A stretch of DNA of 23,700 nucleotides from Ignavibacteriaceae bacterium (GCA_031292465.1 JARLHB010000164.1:1-23700), one strand, 5' to 3'. Positions 7,756 through 15,897 are shown, counted from the stretch's first letter. Notes: a model not told the origin generated them from the letters alone. Made by a program: numbers and translations.

Positions 7756-8970
7756 ATGGGCGCAAAAATGAAATTTATTAAAGTATTTTATGCCTTTGCA
7801 CTAATTATTCTCGGCGTTTTTTCCATAACCTGCAGCGCACAAAACAGCGGACAGGAATCCCAGGCAGATTCAAATGCTTCCATGTCAGAAGTATATGGAA
7901 GCAAAGAAATTCATAAAAATTTTAATGTTGAGAAGGGGCAAAAACTAAGCATTAATCTAAAAACAGGCGGAAGTATTTCAATTACAGCCTGGGGGAAAAA
8001 TGAAGTTAAGGTTGATGCTTCTATAGACGGAGAAGATTGGGAAGATTTTCTTGTTGAGTTTGAAAAAGATAATTCAGGAATTAATATAAACTCAAGATTT
8101 AAACATCAGCATGATAATGTGAGCAGCAATGCGCATTTTGATATTGTGGTGCCCTCTGAATTTGATATTGAACTTAATACAATGGGCGGCTCGCTAACAA
8201 TAGATGGGGTTAATGGAAAAATTTCCGGTCAGACTATGGGCGGCGGGCTTACTTTGTCTAACCTTAAGGGATATCTTGACCTTTCAACTATGGGCGGGAA
8301 TGTATCGCTGACCAAATCGGAAGTAGATGGCAATGTTCATACTATGGGCGGGGAAGTAGATTTTGAGGATATTACCGGAGATGTTAAAGGATCATCAATG
8401 GGCGGAAAAGTTACAATGAAGAATGTTACAAGGAAAAGCGGCGAATCTACAGGTGATGAAGTTGATATTTCCAGCATGGGCGGGGAAATAAATGTTGATA
8501 CGGCTCCCAACGGCGCAAATGTTTCAACAATGGGAGGCGAAATAAACATAAGTTCGGCAAAGAAATTTGTTAAAGCTAAAACGATGGGAGGCAATATAAA
8601 AATTGATGATGTTGATGGCAGTGTTAATGCCTCTACTATGAGTGGTAAAATAAATGTTAAGGAAATTTGCAACCCTAATGATGGCGATAGGGATATAGAA
8701 CTTGAATCTCAGGACGGCGATATAACTCTCTTTGTGCCCGCAGGATTTTCTATGGATGTGGATATTACGCTTTCATATACAAAAGATATGGAAGGGAAAT
8801 ATAAAATTATCAGCGATTTTGACCTTGACAGGACTCAAACTGATAAGTGGGACCACCATAAAGGTTCCGCAAGAAAGTATATCTACGGAAAAGCAAGTAT
8901 TAATGGCGGCAAAAACAAAGTTACGATAAAGACTATTAACGGAGATGTGCACCTGGAAAAAATTGAGTAA
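7756..8970 (+). CDS. Secreted DUF4097-type β-repeat protein (second of pair)
   Basis: The 404-residue paralogue of the preceding gene lies 22 bases downstream in the same operon. A hydrophobic signal segment spans about residues 8-25, with cleavage likely near A28-Q29. C26 sits in ITC, a poor match to a lipobox, so lipidation is doubtful. The array carries a T/S-M-G-G corner at residues 142, 160, 178, 196, 214, 240, 258 and 276, ending in a TMSG variant at 294. Spacing is 18 residues except for one 26-residue unit between 214 and 240. A non-repeat C-terminal β-region (about 310-404) follows. The ATG at 7756 is used, but ATG at 7768 (residue 5) is possible. Function unknown beyond the family; probably an exported structural or signalling component. 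Confidence 0.83.
   Translation: MGAKMKFIKVFYAFALIILGVFSITCSAQNSGQESQADSNASMSEVYGSKEIHKNFNVEKGQKLSINLKTGGSISITAWGKNEVKVDASIDGEDWEDFLVEFEKDNSGININSRFKHQHDNVSSNAHFDIVVPSEFDIELNTMGGSLTIDGVNGKISGQTMGGGLTLSNLKGYLDLSTMGGNVSLTKSEVDGNVHTMGGEVDFEDITGDVKGSSMGGKVTMKNVTRKSGESTGDEVDISSMGGEINVDTAPNGANVSTMGGEINISSAKKFVKAKTMGGNIKIDDVDGSVNASTMSGKINVKEICNPNDGDRDIELESQDGDITLFVPAGFSMDVDITLSYTKDMEGKYKIISDFDLDRTQTDKWDHHKGSARKYIYGKASINGGKNKVTIKTINGDVHLEKIE
8161..8650 (+). repeat. In-gene tandem repeat, 54-bp period
   Basis: Inside the second DUF4097 gene, ATGGGCGG or ATGGGAGG recurs in frame at 54-bp steps, encoding the M-G-G corner of each 18-residue unit. The 78-bp interval near 8403-8475 is the one irregular spacing. 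The nucleotide identity is confined mostly to the corner codons. Confidence 0.75.
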
Positions 8971-9010
8971 AAGATATTGCCGTAAAAAATAAAGAGTCTC
9001 CTTCAGTATG

Positions 9011-9065
9011 ACCCGGAACCGAAATTAGCTAATTAAAAAGCTAAATAAAGTTCCGGGTTATTTTT
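9011..9065 (+). terminator. Terminator of the sigma/DUF4097 operon
   Basis: ACCCGGAAC (9011-9019) pairs perfectly with GTTCCGGGT (9050-9058). An inner stem TTAGCT/AGCTAA (9025-9030, 9039-9044) stacks inside, and TTATTTTT follows. The position 40 bases after the last stop codon fits a Rho-independent terminator. Confidence 0.78.
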
Positions 9066-9077
9066 AATTGTTATTTT

Positions 9078-9101
9078 TGTACAGCGAATCGCTGATTCGC
9101 T
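9078..9101 (+). repeat. TGTAC-hairpin element, copy 3
   Basis: TGTAC, stem AGCGAAT, loop CGCTG, stem ATTCGCT, followed by TCCTTTTT. Single copy here, directly after the operon terminator. Confidence 0.8.
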
Positions 9102-9359
9102 TCCTTTTTGTAATAAAATCGCATGCTAATTTATAAACCCGCCCTCAAATTAGTCCCTTCACAGGAAGGTATTTGCCTTTTAAATTTATAATCGTAGGAG
9201 TTCTTATACAATTAGTTGTAAATAAATTGTACGTATGAATAATATTGCTGCTTGCAAATATTATTAATAGATGATTGCCTGTATATTTAAATAATAATGT
9301 AATAAATTTGTATTCATATTAATTAACTAAATACAAATTAAATGGTGGACTCATACTAA

Positions 9360-10157
9360 ATGAAAAATACAATTATATCTTTTATGATGGCTGTACTTCT
9401 AATTATGCCTGGCTCACAAAAAAATATATCTAAAATTGATTTGCATGTGCATCTTTCCGATGAATTTAAGGGTACTCTTGATGAACGTTATGCAGATGCG
9501 GCTGCCCAGTCGCGTAAAATGGGTGTTACTTTCGGCATAGCTGAAGAAATATGTTCCAGGGATAAAAACAGGAACGACAGCCTTCTGGCATTATGTGCTT
9601 CTGCAATTAAAAAGTATCCGCTCTATTTAGGAATACAGGTTGACCGCCAAAACTGGCAGGATGTATATTCAAAAGAGACTTTAAAGAAACTGGATTATAT
9701 ACTTGAGGATGCACTGAACTTTCCCGATAAAGATGGTAAAATAATAAGACTATGGGAAAAGGGAGTTTATTTTGATAATCCGGAAGAGTTTATGGACAGA
9801 TACGTAAATTATAACCTGAAGGTTTTATCCGATCCTATTACTGTATGGGTAAATCCTACATACTTACCGGATACGTTAAGTAAGGATTATGATAAACTTT
9901 GGACAAAAGAAAGAAGAAAAAAACTAATAGACGCAGCAGTAAAGAATAAAATTGCAATTGAAATTAATTCCCGCTTCCAGGTTCCGGGCAAAACATTTAT
10001 TAAAGAAGCTAAAGCAGCCGGTGCGCATTTTACTTTCGGATCAAACCAGCATGTAACGGGCATAGGGGAAATTGAGTGGTCAGAAAAAATGGCAAAGGAA
10101 TGCGGCCTTACGGCTAAAGATTTCTTTGTCCCTTCCCGTAAAATATTAAAAAAATAA
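9360..10157 (+). CDS. Exported PHP-like metal-dependent hydrolase
   Basis: The 265-residue protein starts with a short hydrophobic segment (about residues 5-17), probably a signal peptide or membrane anchor. The PHP/amidohydrolase-like metal motif DLHVHL (27-32, with H29 and H31) follows. E201 in IEINSR and H223 lie where further metal ligands are expected. The last motif reads GSNQH (227-231), where PHP proteins usually have G-S/T-D-A-H, so the aspartate ligand is replaced by Asn. The fold would be a TIM-like barrel with a metal site. The substrate is unknown; PHP enzymes are mostly phosphoesterases. The start at 9360 follows GGTGGA (9344-9349). It lies upstream of the S9 peptidase gene but is separated from it by a hairpin. 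Confidence 0.65.
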   Translation: MKNTIISFMMAVLLIMPGSQKNISKIDLHVHLSDEFKGTLDERYADAAAQSRKMGVTFGIAEEICSRDKNRNDSLLALCASAIKKYPLYLGIQVDRQNWQDVYSKETLKKLDYILEDALNFPDKDGKIIRLWEKGVYFDNPEEFMDRYVNYNLKVLSDPITVWVNPTYLPDTLSKDYDKLWTKERRKKLIDAAVKNKIAIEINSRFQVPGKTFIKEAKAAGAHFTFGSNQHVTGIGEIEWSEKMAKECGLTAKDFFVPSRKILKK

Positions 10158-10179
10158 ACGCAAAATCGTATATAATTAA

Positions 10180-10213
10180 TCCGGAATCCGCTTAAACTTT
10201 AGCAGATTCCGGA
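10180..10213 (+). terminator. Hairpin after the PHP-like gene
   Basis: TCCGGAATC (10180-10188) and GATTCCGGA (10205-10213) form a perfect 9-bp stem, with GCT/AGC pairing inside. There is no T-run after it, so it may be a repeat or an RNA-stabilising hairpin rather than a true terminator. Confidence 0.5.
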
Positions 10214-10356
10214 GTATAATGTTTAATATATTAAAAGTATTAACCTGCCGGATAAGTATTCTCTGCCACTTAACACATATCTCTTGCCTTAAAATATTAT
10301 TCAATATAAATTGTCGCCTGAATTATTCAAAGTTAAACTCTTACCGGAGAAAAATT

Positions 10357-12606
10357 ATGAAGGCAAAGTTCTATCTGATCCTCTTTTTTATTTTGTTTGT
10401 TACAATAATTCCCAGGGCGCAGGATGCCGATTCTACCCTTATTACGCTTGATAAGGTATTCGGCTCAAATTACTTCAAAGCAGAGAGGTTTGGCCCAGCC
10501 CGCTGGCTTGAAGACGGAACAGGTTATACTACCCTTGAGCCTTCTGAAAAAACAAAGTTGGGCGAGGATATTGTTGCGTATAATGCAGCCACAGGTAAAA
10601 GAAAAATACTTATACCCGCAGAAAAATTAATCCCCTCCGGAAAAGAAATCCCACTTGATATAGATGATTACCAATGGTCTCCGGACAAAAAACAATTACT
10701 GATTTTTACAAACACTGCAAGAGTGTGGCGCAGGAATACACGCGGCGATTACTGGGTGTTAAATCTTGAAACATGGAGTTTGTATAAACTCGGTGGTAAC
10801 GCCGATTCTTCCACTCTTATGTTTGCTAAGTTTTCACCGGACCAGTCAAAAATTGCTTATGTAATTAAAAATAATCTTTATGTTGAAGACCTGTCTTCTC
10901 ATAATATCGTTCAGTTAACAAATGACGGTTCCTTTACCACAATAAATGGAACATTCGACTGGGTATATGAAGAAGAATTGGATTTAAGAGACGGATTCAG
11001 ATGGAGCCCCGACAGCAAATCTATTGCTTACTGGCAGCTTAATGCGAGCGGTGTAAGGGACTTCCTTTTAATTGATGATACGGATTCATTATATTCTTTT
11101 GTTAAGCCGGTTCAATATCCATTAGCCGGTACTACCAATTCATCATGCCGGGTGGGCGTAGTAAATGCAGGCGGCGGCAGTACCGTCTGGATGAAGGTAC
11201 CCGGGGACCCGCGCAATAACTATATAGCAAGAATGGATTGGGCGGCAGGTTCCGATGATATTATTTTGCAGCACCTTAACAGGGAGCAGAATAAAAATGA
11301 AGTTATGCTTGGTAATGCAAAAACAGGCGATGTTAAAACATTGTTTATTGAAGAAGATAAAGCCTGGATTGATGTGAATGATGATCCGCAGTGGTTTAAA
11401 AGCAGCAATCAATTCGTCTGGATTAGCGAAAGAGACGGCTGGCGGCATGTTTATGTGGTATCTAAATCTACCGGTGATCTTAAGCTTATCACTCCCGACC
11501 AGTTTGATGTAATAAGTATCGAAAGAATTGATGAGGTTAACGGATGGATTTATTTTATTGCCTCGCCGGATAATGCAACACAAAAGTATTTATACAGAAT
11601 GGCTCTGGATGGAATAGGCAAAGCCGAAAGAATAACACCTCAGGATGAGCCAGGGACACATTCATACCAGGTATCGCCAAATTCTGAGTGGGCAATACAT
11701 ACATATTCTTCGTTTGATACTCCGCCTGTAATTGATGTTGTACATCTTCCGGATCATAAAGTTATTAATACTTTGGTTTCAAATTCAGAATTAAAAAACA
11801 GGATAAAACAATTAAAGACAAAACCTGCAGAATTTTTCAAAGTTGATATAGGCAGCGGTGTTAAGCTTGACGGCTATTGTATGAAACCTTATAATTTTGA
11901 TGCATCTAAAAAGTATCCGGTGTTGTTTTATGTTTACGGCGAGCCGGCGGCGCAGACTGTGCTTGATGAATGGGACAGAGGCTGGTTCTGGCATGAAATG
12001 CTCACTCAGCAGGGATACATAATAATAAGCGTTGATAACCGGGGCACTCCGGCTCCGAGAGGCAGGGAATGGAGAAAATCTATTTATAAGAAAATCGGAA
12101 TCCTTTCTTCCGAAGATCAGTCTGCCGCAGCAGCAGAATTATTAAAGGAGTGGCCATTTCTGGATACAAGCCGTGTAGCTGTCTGGGGATGGAGCGGCGG
12201 CGGCTCGGGGACATTAGACCTTTTATTCAGGTACCCTGATATTTATAAAACAGGTATGTCTGTTGCTCCTGTAACAGATCAAAGATATTATGATTCAATT
12301 TACCAGGAACGTTATATGGGTACGCCGCAGGATAATACTGAAGCATATGAACAGGGTTCGCCTATAACATATGCGGAAAAATTGAAAGGTAATCTGTTGA
12401 TTGTACACGGATCGGGAGATGATAATGTTCATTTCCAGAATACGGAAGCTCTGGTTAATAAATTAATCTCTTTAAATAAACCGTTTACCATGATGGATTA
12501 TCCAAACCGTTCGCACGGAATTTATGAAGGTAAAAACACGTCGCTGCATTTGTTTAATCTTTTAACAAGGTATTTAAAAGAACATGAACCGGCGGGCGCT
12601 AATTGA
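10357..12606 (+). CDS. S9 family dipeptidyl-peptidase IV-like serine peptidase
   Basis: The 749-residue enzyme has a signal peptide (residues 1-22, cleavage likely after RAQ). An N-terminal β-propeller follows (about 35-480) with the DPP-IV substrate motif DWVYEEE (201-207), whose glutamates bind the substrate amino group. The C-terminal α/β-hydrolase domain (about 490-749) carries nucleophile S613 in GWSGGG, D688 in HGSGDDN and H720 in NRSHG. It would release N-terminal dipeptides in the periplasm or outside the cell. The usual DPP-IV motif is GWSYGG; the Gly in place of Tyr marks a variant subfamily. The ATG at 10357 is chosen over the in-frame ATG at 10219 because GGAGA lies six bases upstream and a proper signal peptide begins there. 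Confidence 0.9.
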   Translation: MKAKFYLILFFILFVTIIPRAQDADSTLITLDKVFGSNYFKAERFGPARWLEDGTGYTTLEPSEKTKLGEDIVAYNAATGKRKILIPAEKLIPSGKEIPLDIDDYQWSPDKKQLLIFTNTARVWRRNTRGDYWVLNLETWSLYKLGGNADSSTLMFAKFSPDQSKIAYVIKNNLYVEDLSSHNIVQLTNDGSFTTINGTFDWVYEEELDLRDGFRWSPDSKSIAYWQLNASGVRDFLLIDDTDSLYSFVKPVQYPLAGTTNSSCRVGVVNAGGGSTVWMKVPGDPRNNYIARMDWAAGSDDIILQHLNREQNKNEVMLGNAKTGDVKTLFIEEDKAWIDVNDDPQWFKSSNQFVWISERDGWRHVYVVSKSTGDLKLITPDQFDVISIERIDEVNGWIYFIASPDNATQKYLYRMALDGIGKAERITPQDEPGTHSYQVSPNSEWAIHTYSSFDTPPVIDVVHLPDHKVINTLVSNSELKNRIKQLKTKPAEFFKVDIGSGVKLDGYCMKPYNFDASKKYPVLFYVYGEPAAQTVLDEWDRGWFWHEMLTQQGYIIISVDNRGTPAPRGREWRKSIYKKIGILSSEDQSAAAAELLKEWPFLDTSRVAVWGWSGGGSGTLDLLFRYPDIYKTGMSVAPVTDQRYYDSIYQERYMGTPQDNTEAYEQGSPITYAEKLKGNLLIVHGSGDDNVHFQNTEALVNKLISLNKPFTMMDYPNRSHGIYEGKNTSLHLFNLLTRYLKEHEPAGAN

Positions 12607-12642
12607 ATATCGTTTTTTCAGTGTTTTTATGATGTACATTAC

Positions 12643-12672
12643 TGTAGAGACGGGGCATGCCCCGTCTCTACA
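12643..12672. repeat. 30-bp perfect palindrome (GACGGGG family), copy 1
   Basis: The 30 bases read identically on both strands, with arms ending in GACGGGGC/GCCCCGTC. It lies after the peptidase gene and upstream of the DUF2461 gene. It could act as a terminator hairpin but lacks a T-run. A related, diverged copy lies at 13454-13490. Confidence 0.8.
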
Positions 12673-12744
12673 AACAAAAAGAGAGTGTGCCACTTCGTAA
12701 TGGCGTAGTAAATAAAAATGTATTTGAATATTGAAAGGAAAACA

Positions 12745-13437
12745 ATGACTAAATTTCCGGCATTTGAAAATTTTCCGAAGAAAACGGTTGATTTCTTAAA
12801 GAAGCTTTCTAAGAATAATAACAAAGAATGGTTTGAAGAACACAGGGATGATTATAATTCCCGGCTTCTTGAACCTGCATTCCAGTTTGTTACGGAAATG
12901 GGGGATGAGCTGTCCGCAATAGTTCCCAACATTATGGCTGTTCCTAAAATTGATAAATCTGTCTTCAGGCTGCACAGGGATGTAAGATTCAGCAAAGACA
13001 AATCGCCATATAAAACAAATCTTGGAATCTATCTTTGGGAAGGCAAAAAGAAAATGGAAAGCTCGGGCTTCTATTTTCACATTGACCCAAAGGGATTTTT
13101 TATAAGTTCCGGAATATATATGCCTTCAAAAGAGCAGATAAAAATTATCAGGGATGCAGTGGTTGATCCGCTTCTGGGCAATGAATTAAGTAACGTAATT
13201 AAGAAAGTGTTAAAAAGGGGTGATTATACTTTAGGCGGCAAGACTTATAAAAAAATTCCCAGAGGATATGATCCGTCTTCGCCTAATGCAGAATACCTTT
13301 TATATTACGGGCTTTATGCATATTATGAAAGTTCGGACTTCAGCGAGCTGACGAATAAAGACATTATAGATTATTCATTTAAAAAATATAAAGACATGCT
13401 GCCCTTACATCAATGGCTGGTAAAAATTTTAAAATAA
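12745..13437 (+). CDS. DUF2461 family protein
   Basis: The 230-residue product matches the DUF2461/TIGR02453 family, found widely in bacteria and some fungi, of unknown biochemical function. The signature segment runs SVFRLHRDVRF then SKDKSPYKTNLG at about residues 72-94, and the N-terminal LKKLSKNNNKEWFEEHR (18-34) is also typical. No signal peptide or membrane helix is visible, so it should be cytosolic. The ATG at 12745 with AAAGGA seven bases upstream is preferred over the ATG at 12718, which lacks a ribosome binding site. The gene stands alone and is bracketed by two copies of the GACGGGG palindrome family. Confidence 0.88.
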   Translation: MTKFPAFENFPKKTVDFLKKLSKNNNKEWFEEHRDDYNSRLLEPAFQFVTEMGDELSAIVPNIMAVPKIDKSVFRLHRDVRFSKDKSPYKTNLGIYLWEGKKKMESSGFYFHIDPKGFFISSGIYMPSKEQIKIIRDAVVDPLLGNELSNVIKKVLKRGDYTLGGKTYKKIPRGYDPSSPNAEYLLYYGLYAYYESSDFSELTNKDIIDYSFKKYKDMLPLHQWLVKILK

Positions 13438-13453
13438 TTTTTTGTATTTGCAT

Positions 13454-13490
13454 AGACGGGGTAACTTGTCCCTATGGGATGCCCCGTCTC
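13454..13490. repeat. GACGGGG palindrome family, copy 2 (diverged)
   Basis: Outer arms AGACGGGG (13454-13461) and CCCCGTCT (13483-13490) enclose an inner TCCC-tat-GGGA stem. The outer arms match those of the palindrome at 12643-12672. It lies between the convergent DUF2461 and TauE/SafE genes. Confidence 0.65.
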
Positions 13491-13530
13491 TGAAATTGTA
13501 TCCATAAGATTTAGAACATGTATTGCGTTT

Positions 13531-13893
13531 CTACTTTCCGAAAAACAACTTCATTGAATATGCAAGAAGAAATACTGCAAATATTTTCTTTGTAATGGCT
13601 TCATCCAGCCGGATAGCAAATAAAGATGAGAGATAACTTCCGACTAAAAATGTAATTACCATTATTCCGGCAGCTTTCATATCCACAAAACCGGCTTTAT
13701 AATAGTTGATAACAGCAAGCAAACCAATTGGCGGAAGGAGCAATCCGAGAGAAGTACCCTGTGCCTGCTGCTGTGAAAAGCCGAGAAAATAAACCAGCAG
13801 GGGAATAATAACTATTCCGCCGCCTATCCCTAAAACTCCGCTGAATACTCCGGCAGTTAATCCTATGAGTAAAAGTATAATAATTCTTTCCAT
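13531..13893 (-). CDS. Half-size TauE/SafE (TSUP) membrane transporter
   Basis: The 120-residue integral membrane protein has about four hydrophobic segments (roughly residues 4-20, 24-37, 46-63 and 72-114 in two helices). The first carries the TSUP hallmark GVFSGVLGIGGGIVIIPLL (15-33). Full-length family members are about 250 residues with a duplicated half; this one has a single half, so it probably dimerises to make a transporter. Related proteins export sulfite or other sulfur-containing organic anions, but the substrate here is unknown. It ends naturally with a stop, and no second half is found beyond it, so it is not an evident truncation. Single gene, convergent with the DUF2461 gene. 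Confidence 0.85.
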   Translation of the reverse strand: MERIIILLLIGLTAGVFSGVLGIGGGIVIIPLLVYFLGFSQQQAQGTSLGLLLPPIGLLAVINYYKAGFVDMKAAGIMVITFLVGSYLSSLFAIRLDEAITKKIFAVFLLAYSMKLFFGK

Positions 13894-14050
13894 ATTTATG
13901 TTTCTGTTTGTTATGTAATAAGTATTTTTTTACTTTATAATAATATACAAAATTGTATTATACCTGATTGAAGCCAGTATCATAAAATTATTTAAGATTT
14001 GTTTATTTTGACTAAAGAAAAAATAAGAATTTAGCCAGATTATGTTTATG

Positions 14051-14058
14051 AAAGGAGA
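14051..14058 (+). promoter_or_regulatory. Ribosome binding site fixing a TTG start
   Basis: AAAGGAGA lies six bases before TTG at 14065. The nearby ATG at 14060 is out of frame and gives only a dozen codons, so the TTG is the real start of the 5'-nucleotidase gene. Confidence 0.75.
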
Positions 14059-14064
14059 TATGTT

Positions 14065-15852
14065 TTGGTACATAAAATTAAGCCATCAGTCTTATTGATT
14101 TTTACTCTGCTTATTTCTCAACTGCTTTCTGCACAAACAATTAATTTGAAAGTAATTGAGACAAGCGATGTGCACGGTTCACTTTTTCCGTATGACTTTA
14201 TATATGACAAGGCAATCAATACTTCACTTGCTCAGATTTACACTTATGTAAAAGAAGAACGAGCCAAACAGGATCAGCAGGTGGTTTTACTTGATGATGG
14301 AGATATCCTGCAGGGACAGCCTGTGGTTTATTATTATAATTTTGAAAAAACAGACATACCGCATATTTGTGCACAGGTTATGAACTATATGAAATACGAT
14401 GCGGGAACAGTAGGCAACCATGATATTGAACCGGGCCACGCTGTTTACGATATGCTGAATAAGGAGTTTAATTTCCCGTGGCTTGCTGCAAATGCCGTAA
14501 GTGAAAAAACAGGCCAGCCGTATTTTAAACCTTATACAATTATAAAAAGGGGGAATGTAAAGATTGCTGTACTGGGTTTAATTACACCTGCAATTCCTAA
14601 CTGGCTTCCGAGAGATATATGGAAAGGGATTGAGTTTAAGGATATGGTGGAAACAGCACAGTACTGGATGAAAATTATAAATGAAAAGGAAAAACCCGAT
14701 CTGGTATTTGGGCTATTTCATTCAGGCGCTGAAGATGAAATGAAATCCTATAAAGCAGGGAAGACTAATTTGGAAGACGCTGCAAGACTTGTTGCAGAAC
14801 TTGTCCCCGGTTTTGATGTGGTGTTCTCCGGGCATGACCACCAGGTGTGGAATACAACAGTAAAAGGCCCGGATGGAAAGGACGTCTTAATTCTAAATCC
14901 TTCTAATGCTTCAAGGCATGCTGCAGTTGCAGATATAATTCTGAATTATGACAAACAAAATAATAAATGGGAAAAGAAAATTCAGGGTGAAATAATAGAC
15001 AGCAAAAGTTACGGGGCGGATAAGGCATTCATGGAAAAGTTTACGCCTGTAATTAATACTATTAAAGAATATGTAGCAAAATCGATAGGTACCTTTGATA
15101 AAACCATATCAACAAGGGAATCATTTTTCGGCGATTCTCCTTTCGTTGATCTTATACATAGCGTACAGCTTGACTTAACCAAAGCAGATGTTTCTTTTGC
15201 CGATCCTCTATCGTTCGATGCTCAAATTAAAAAAGGGACGGTATATGTAAGGGATATGTTTAAGCTGTATAAGTACGAAAATCTTCTTTACACAATGAGC
15301 CTGTCCGGAAAAGAGATTAAAGGCTTTCTGGAGCATTCCTGTTCCGTCTGGTTTAATCAGATGAAAAGCGAGGATGATCATTTATTAAAATTTAAAGCTG
15401 ATTCAACAGGTAACATTCTGCCTGCAAACGAGAGGCCTCAATTAGCTTCGCCTTATTATAATTTTTCTTCCGCCGCGGGAATAAAATATACTGTGGACGT
15501 ATCAAAGCCAGCAGGGGAACGAGTTAATATAATTTCTATGCAAAACGGCAAACCATTTGACCTTAATACAATATATAAAGTTGCTTTAAGCTCATATCGT
15601 GGAAACGGTGGTGGCGGGCATTTAACAGCCGGATCTAAGATACCCCAAAAAGAATTAGAAAAAAGGATTATTAACTCAACACAAAAAGATTTGCGCTTTT
15701 ACCTGATGAAATGGATTGAAGAAAAGAAAACAGTTTCACCCGCAGCTTTTAATAATTGGAGTATTATCCCGGAAAACTATTGGCTTAAAGGGAAAGAAAA
15801 AGATTCTGCGATTTTATTCAGTGAGAAAAACAAAGTAAGTGATGAAAAATAA
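14065..15852 (+). CDS. 5'-nucleotidase / 2',3'-cyclic phosphodiesterase family protein
   Basis: The 595-residue exported phosphoesterase has a signal peptide (residues 1-23, cleavage likely after LSA). The calcineurin-like metallophosphatase domain carries the dinuclear metal motifs SDVHG (D35, H37), DDGD (77-80), GNHD (117-120), FHS (H209) and GHDHQ (246-250). The C-terminal 5'-nucleotidase domain (about 340-560) includes SYRGNGGGG, which forms part of the substrate pocket. It would dephosphorylate nucleotides or cyclic nucleotides in the periplasm, for phosphate or nucleoside scavenging. TTG at 14065 is the start, supported by the strong AAAGGAG and the signal peptide. A TGTAC-hairpin with a T-run (15898-15927) probably ends the transcript. 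Confidence 0.9.
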   Translation: MVHKIKPSVLLIFTLLISQLLSAQTINLKVIETSDVHGSLFPYDFIYDKAINTSLAQIYTYVKEERAKQDQQVVLLDDGDILQGQPVVYYYNFEKTDIPHICAQVMNYMKYDAGTVGNHDIEPGHAVYDMLNKEFNFPWLAANAVSEKTGQPYFKPYTIIKRGNVKIAVLGLITPAIPNWLPRDIWKGIEFKDMVETAQYWMKIINEKEKPDLVFGLFHSGAEDEMKSYKAGKTNLEDAARLVAELVPGFDVVFSGHDHQVWNTTVKGPDGKDVLILNPSNASRHAAVADIILNYDKQNNKWEKKIQGEIIDSKSYGADKAFMEKFTPVINTIKEYVAKSIGTFDKTISTRESFFGDSPFVDLIHSVQLDLTKADVSFADPLSFDAQIKKGTVYVRDMFKLYKYENLLYTMSLSGKEIKGFLEHSCSVWFNQMKSEDDHLLKFKADSTGNILPANERPQLASPYYNFSSAAGIKYTVDVSKPAGERVNIISMQNGKPFDLNTIYKVALSSYRGNGGGGHLTAGSKIPQKELEKRIINSTQKDLRFYLMKWIEEKKTVSPAAFNNWSIIPENYWLKGKEKDSAILFSEKNKVSDEK

Positions 15853-15897
15853 TTAGCTGAATAGCAGGGTGAATTAAGGAAACGGTATAAACATTTT

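Larger units (their letters stand above)
8971..9359. other. Intergenic region after the sigma operon
   Basis: These 389 bases hold the probable operon terminator (9011-9065), one TGTAC-hairpin element (9078-9101), and an AT-rich hairpin (AATAATATT/AATATTATT, about 9238-9266). No gene was recognised. Confidence 0.6.

Noticed and set aside
8161..8650. CRISPR-like or minisatellite array
   Set aside because: The 54-bp repeats are in frame within a continuous coding sequence, have degenerate 'spacers', and encode the solenoid corners.
10219..10356. N-terminal extension of the S9 peptidase to ATG 10219
   Set aside because: The extra 46 residues precede a clear signal peptide starting at 10357, which has its own GGAGA; the extension overlaps the region next to a hairpin.
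11143..11583. 146-codon open frame on the minus strand
   Set aside because: It is antisense to the DPP-IV-like peptidase, with low-complexity composition and no family likeness.
13531..13893. TauE/SafE gene as a truncated pseudogene
   Set aside because: It has an intact start and stop and a complete single-half domain; half-size members are known, and no remnant of the other half lies next to it.
14040..14065. Possible frameshift at the start of the 5'-nucleotidase gene
   Set aside because: ATG codons at 14048 and 14060 are out of frame, but TTG at 14065 with AAAGGAGA at the right distance gives a complete signal peptide, so no frameshift is needed.
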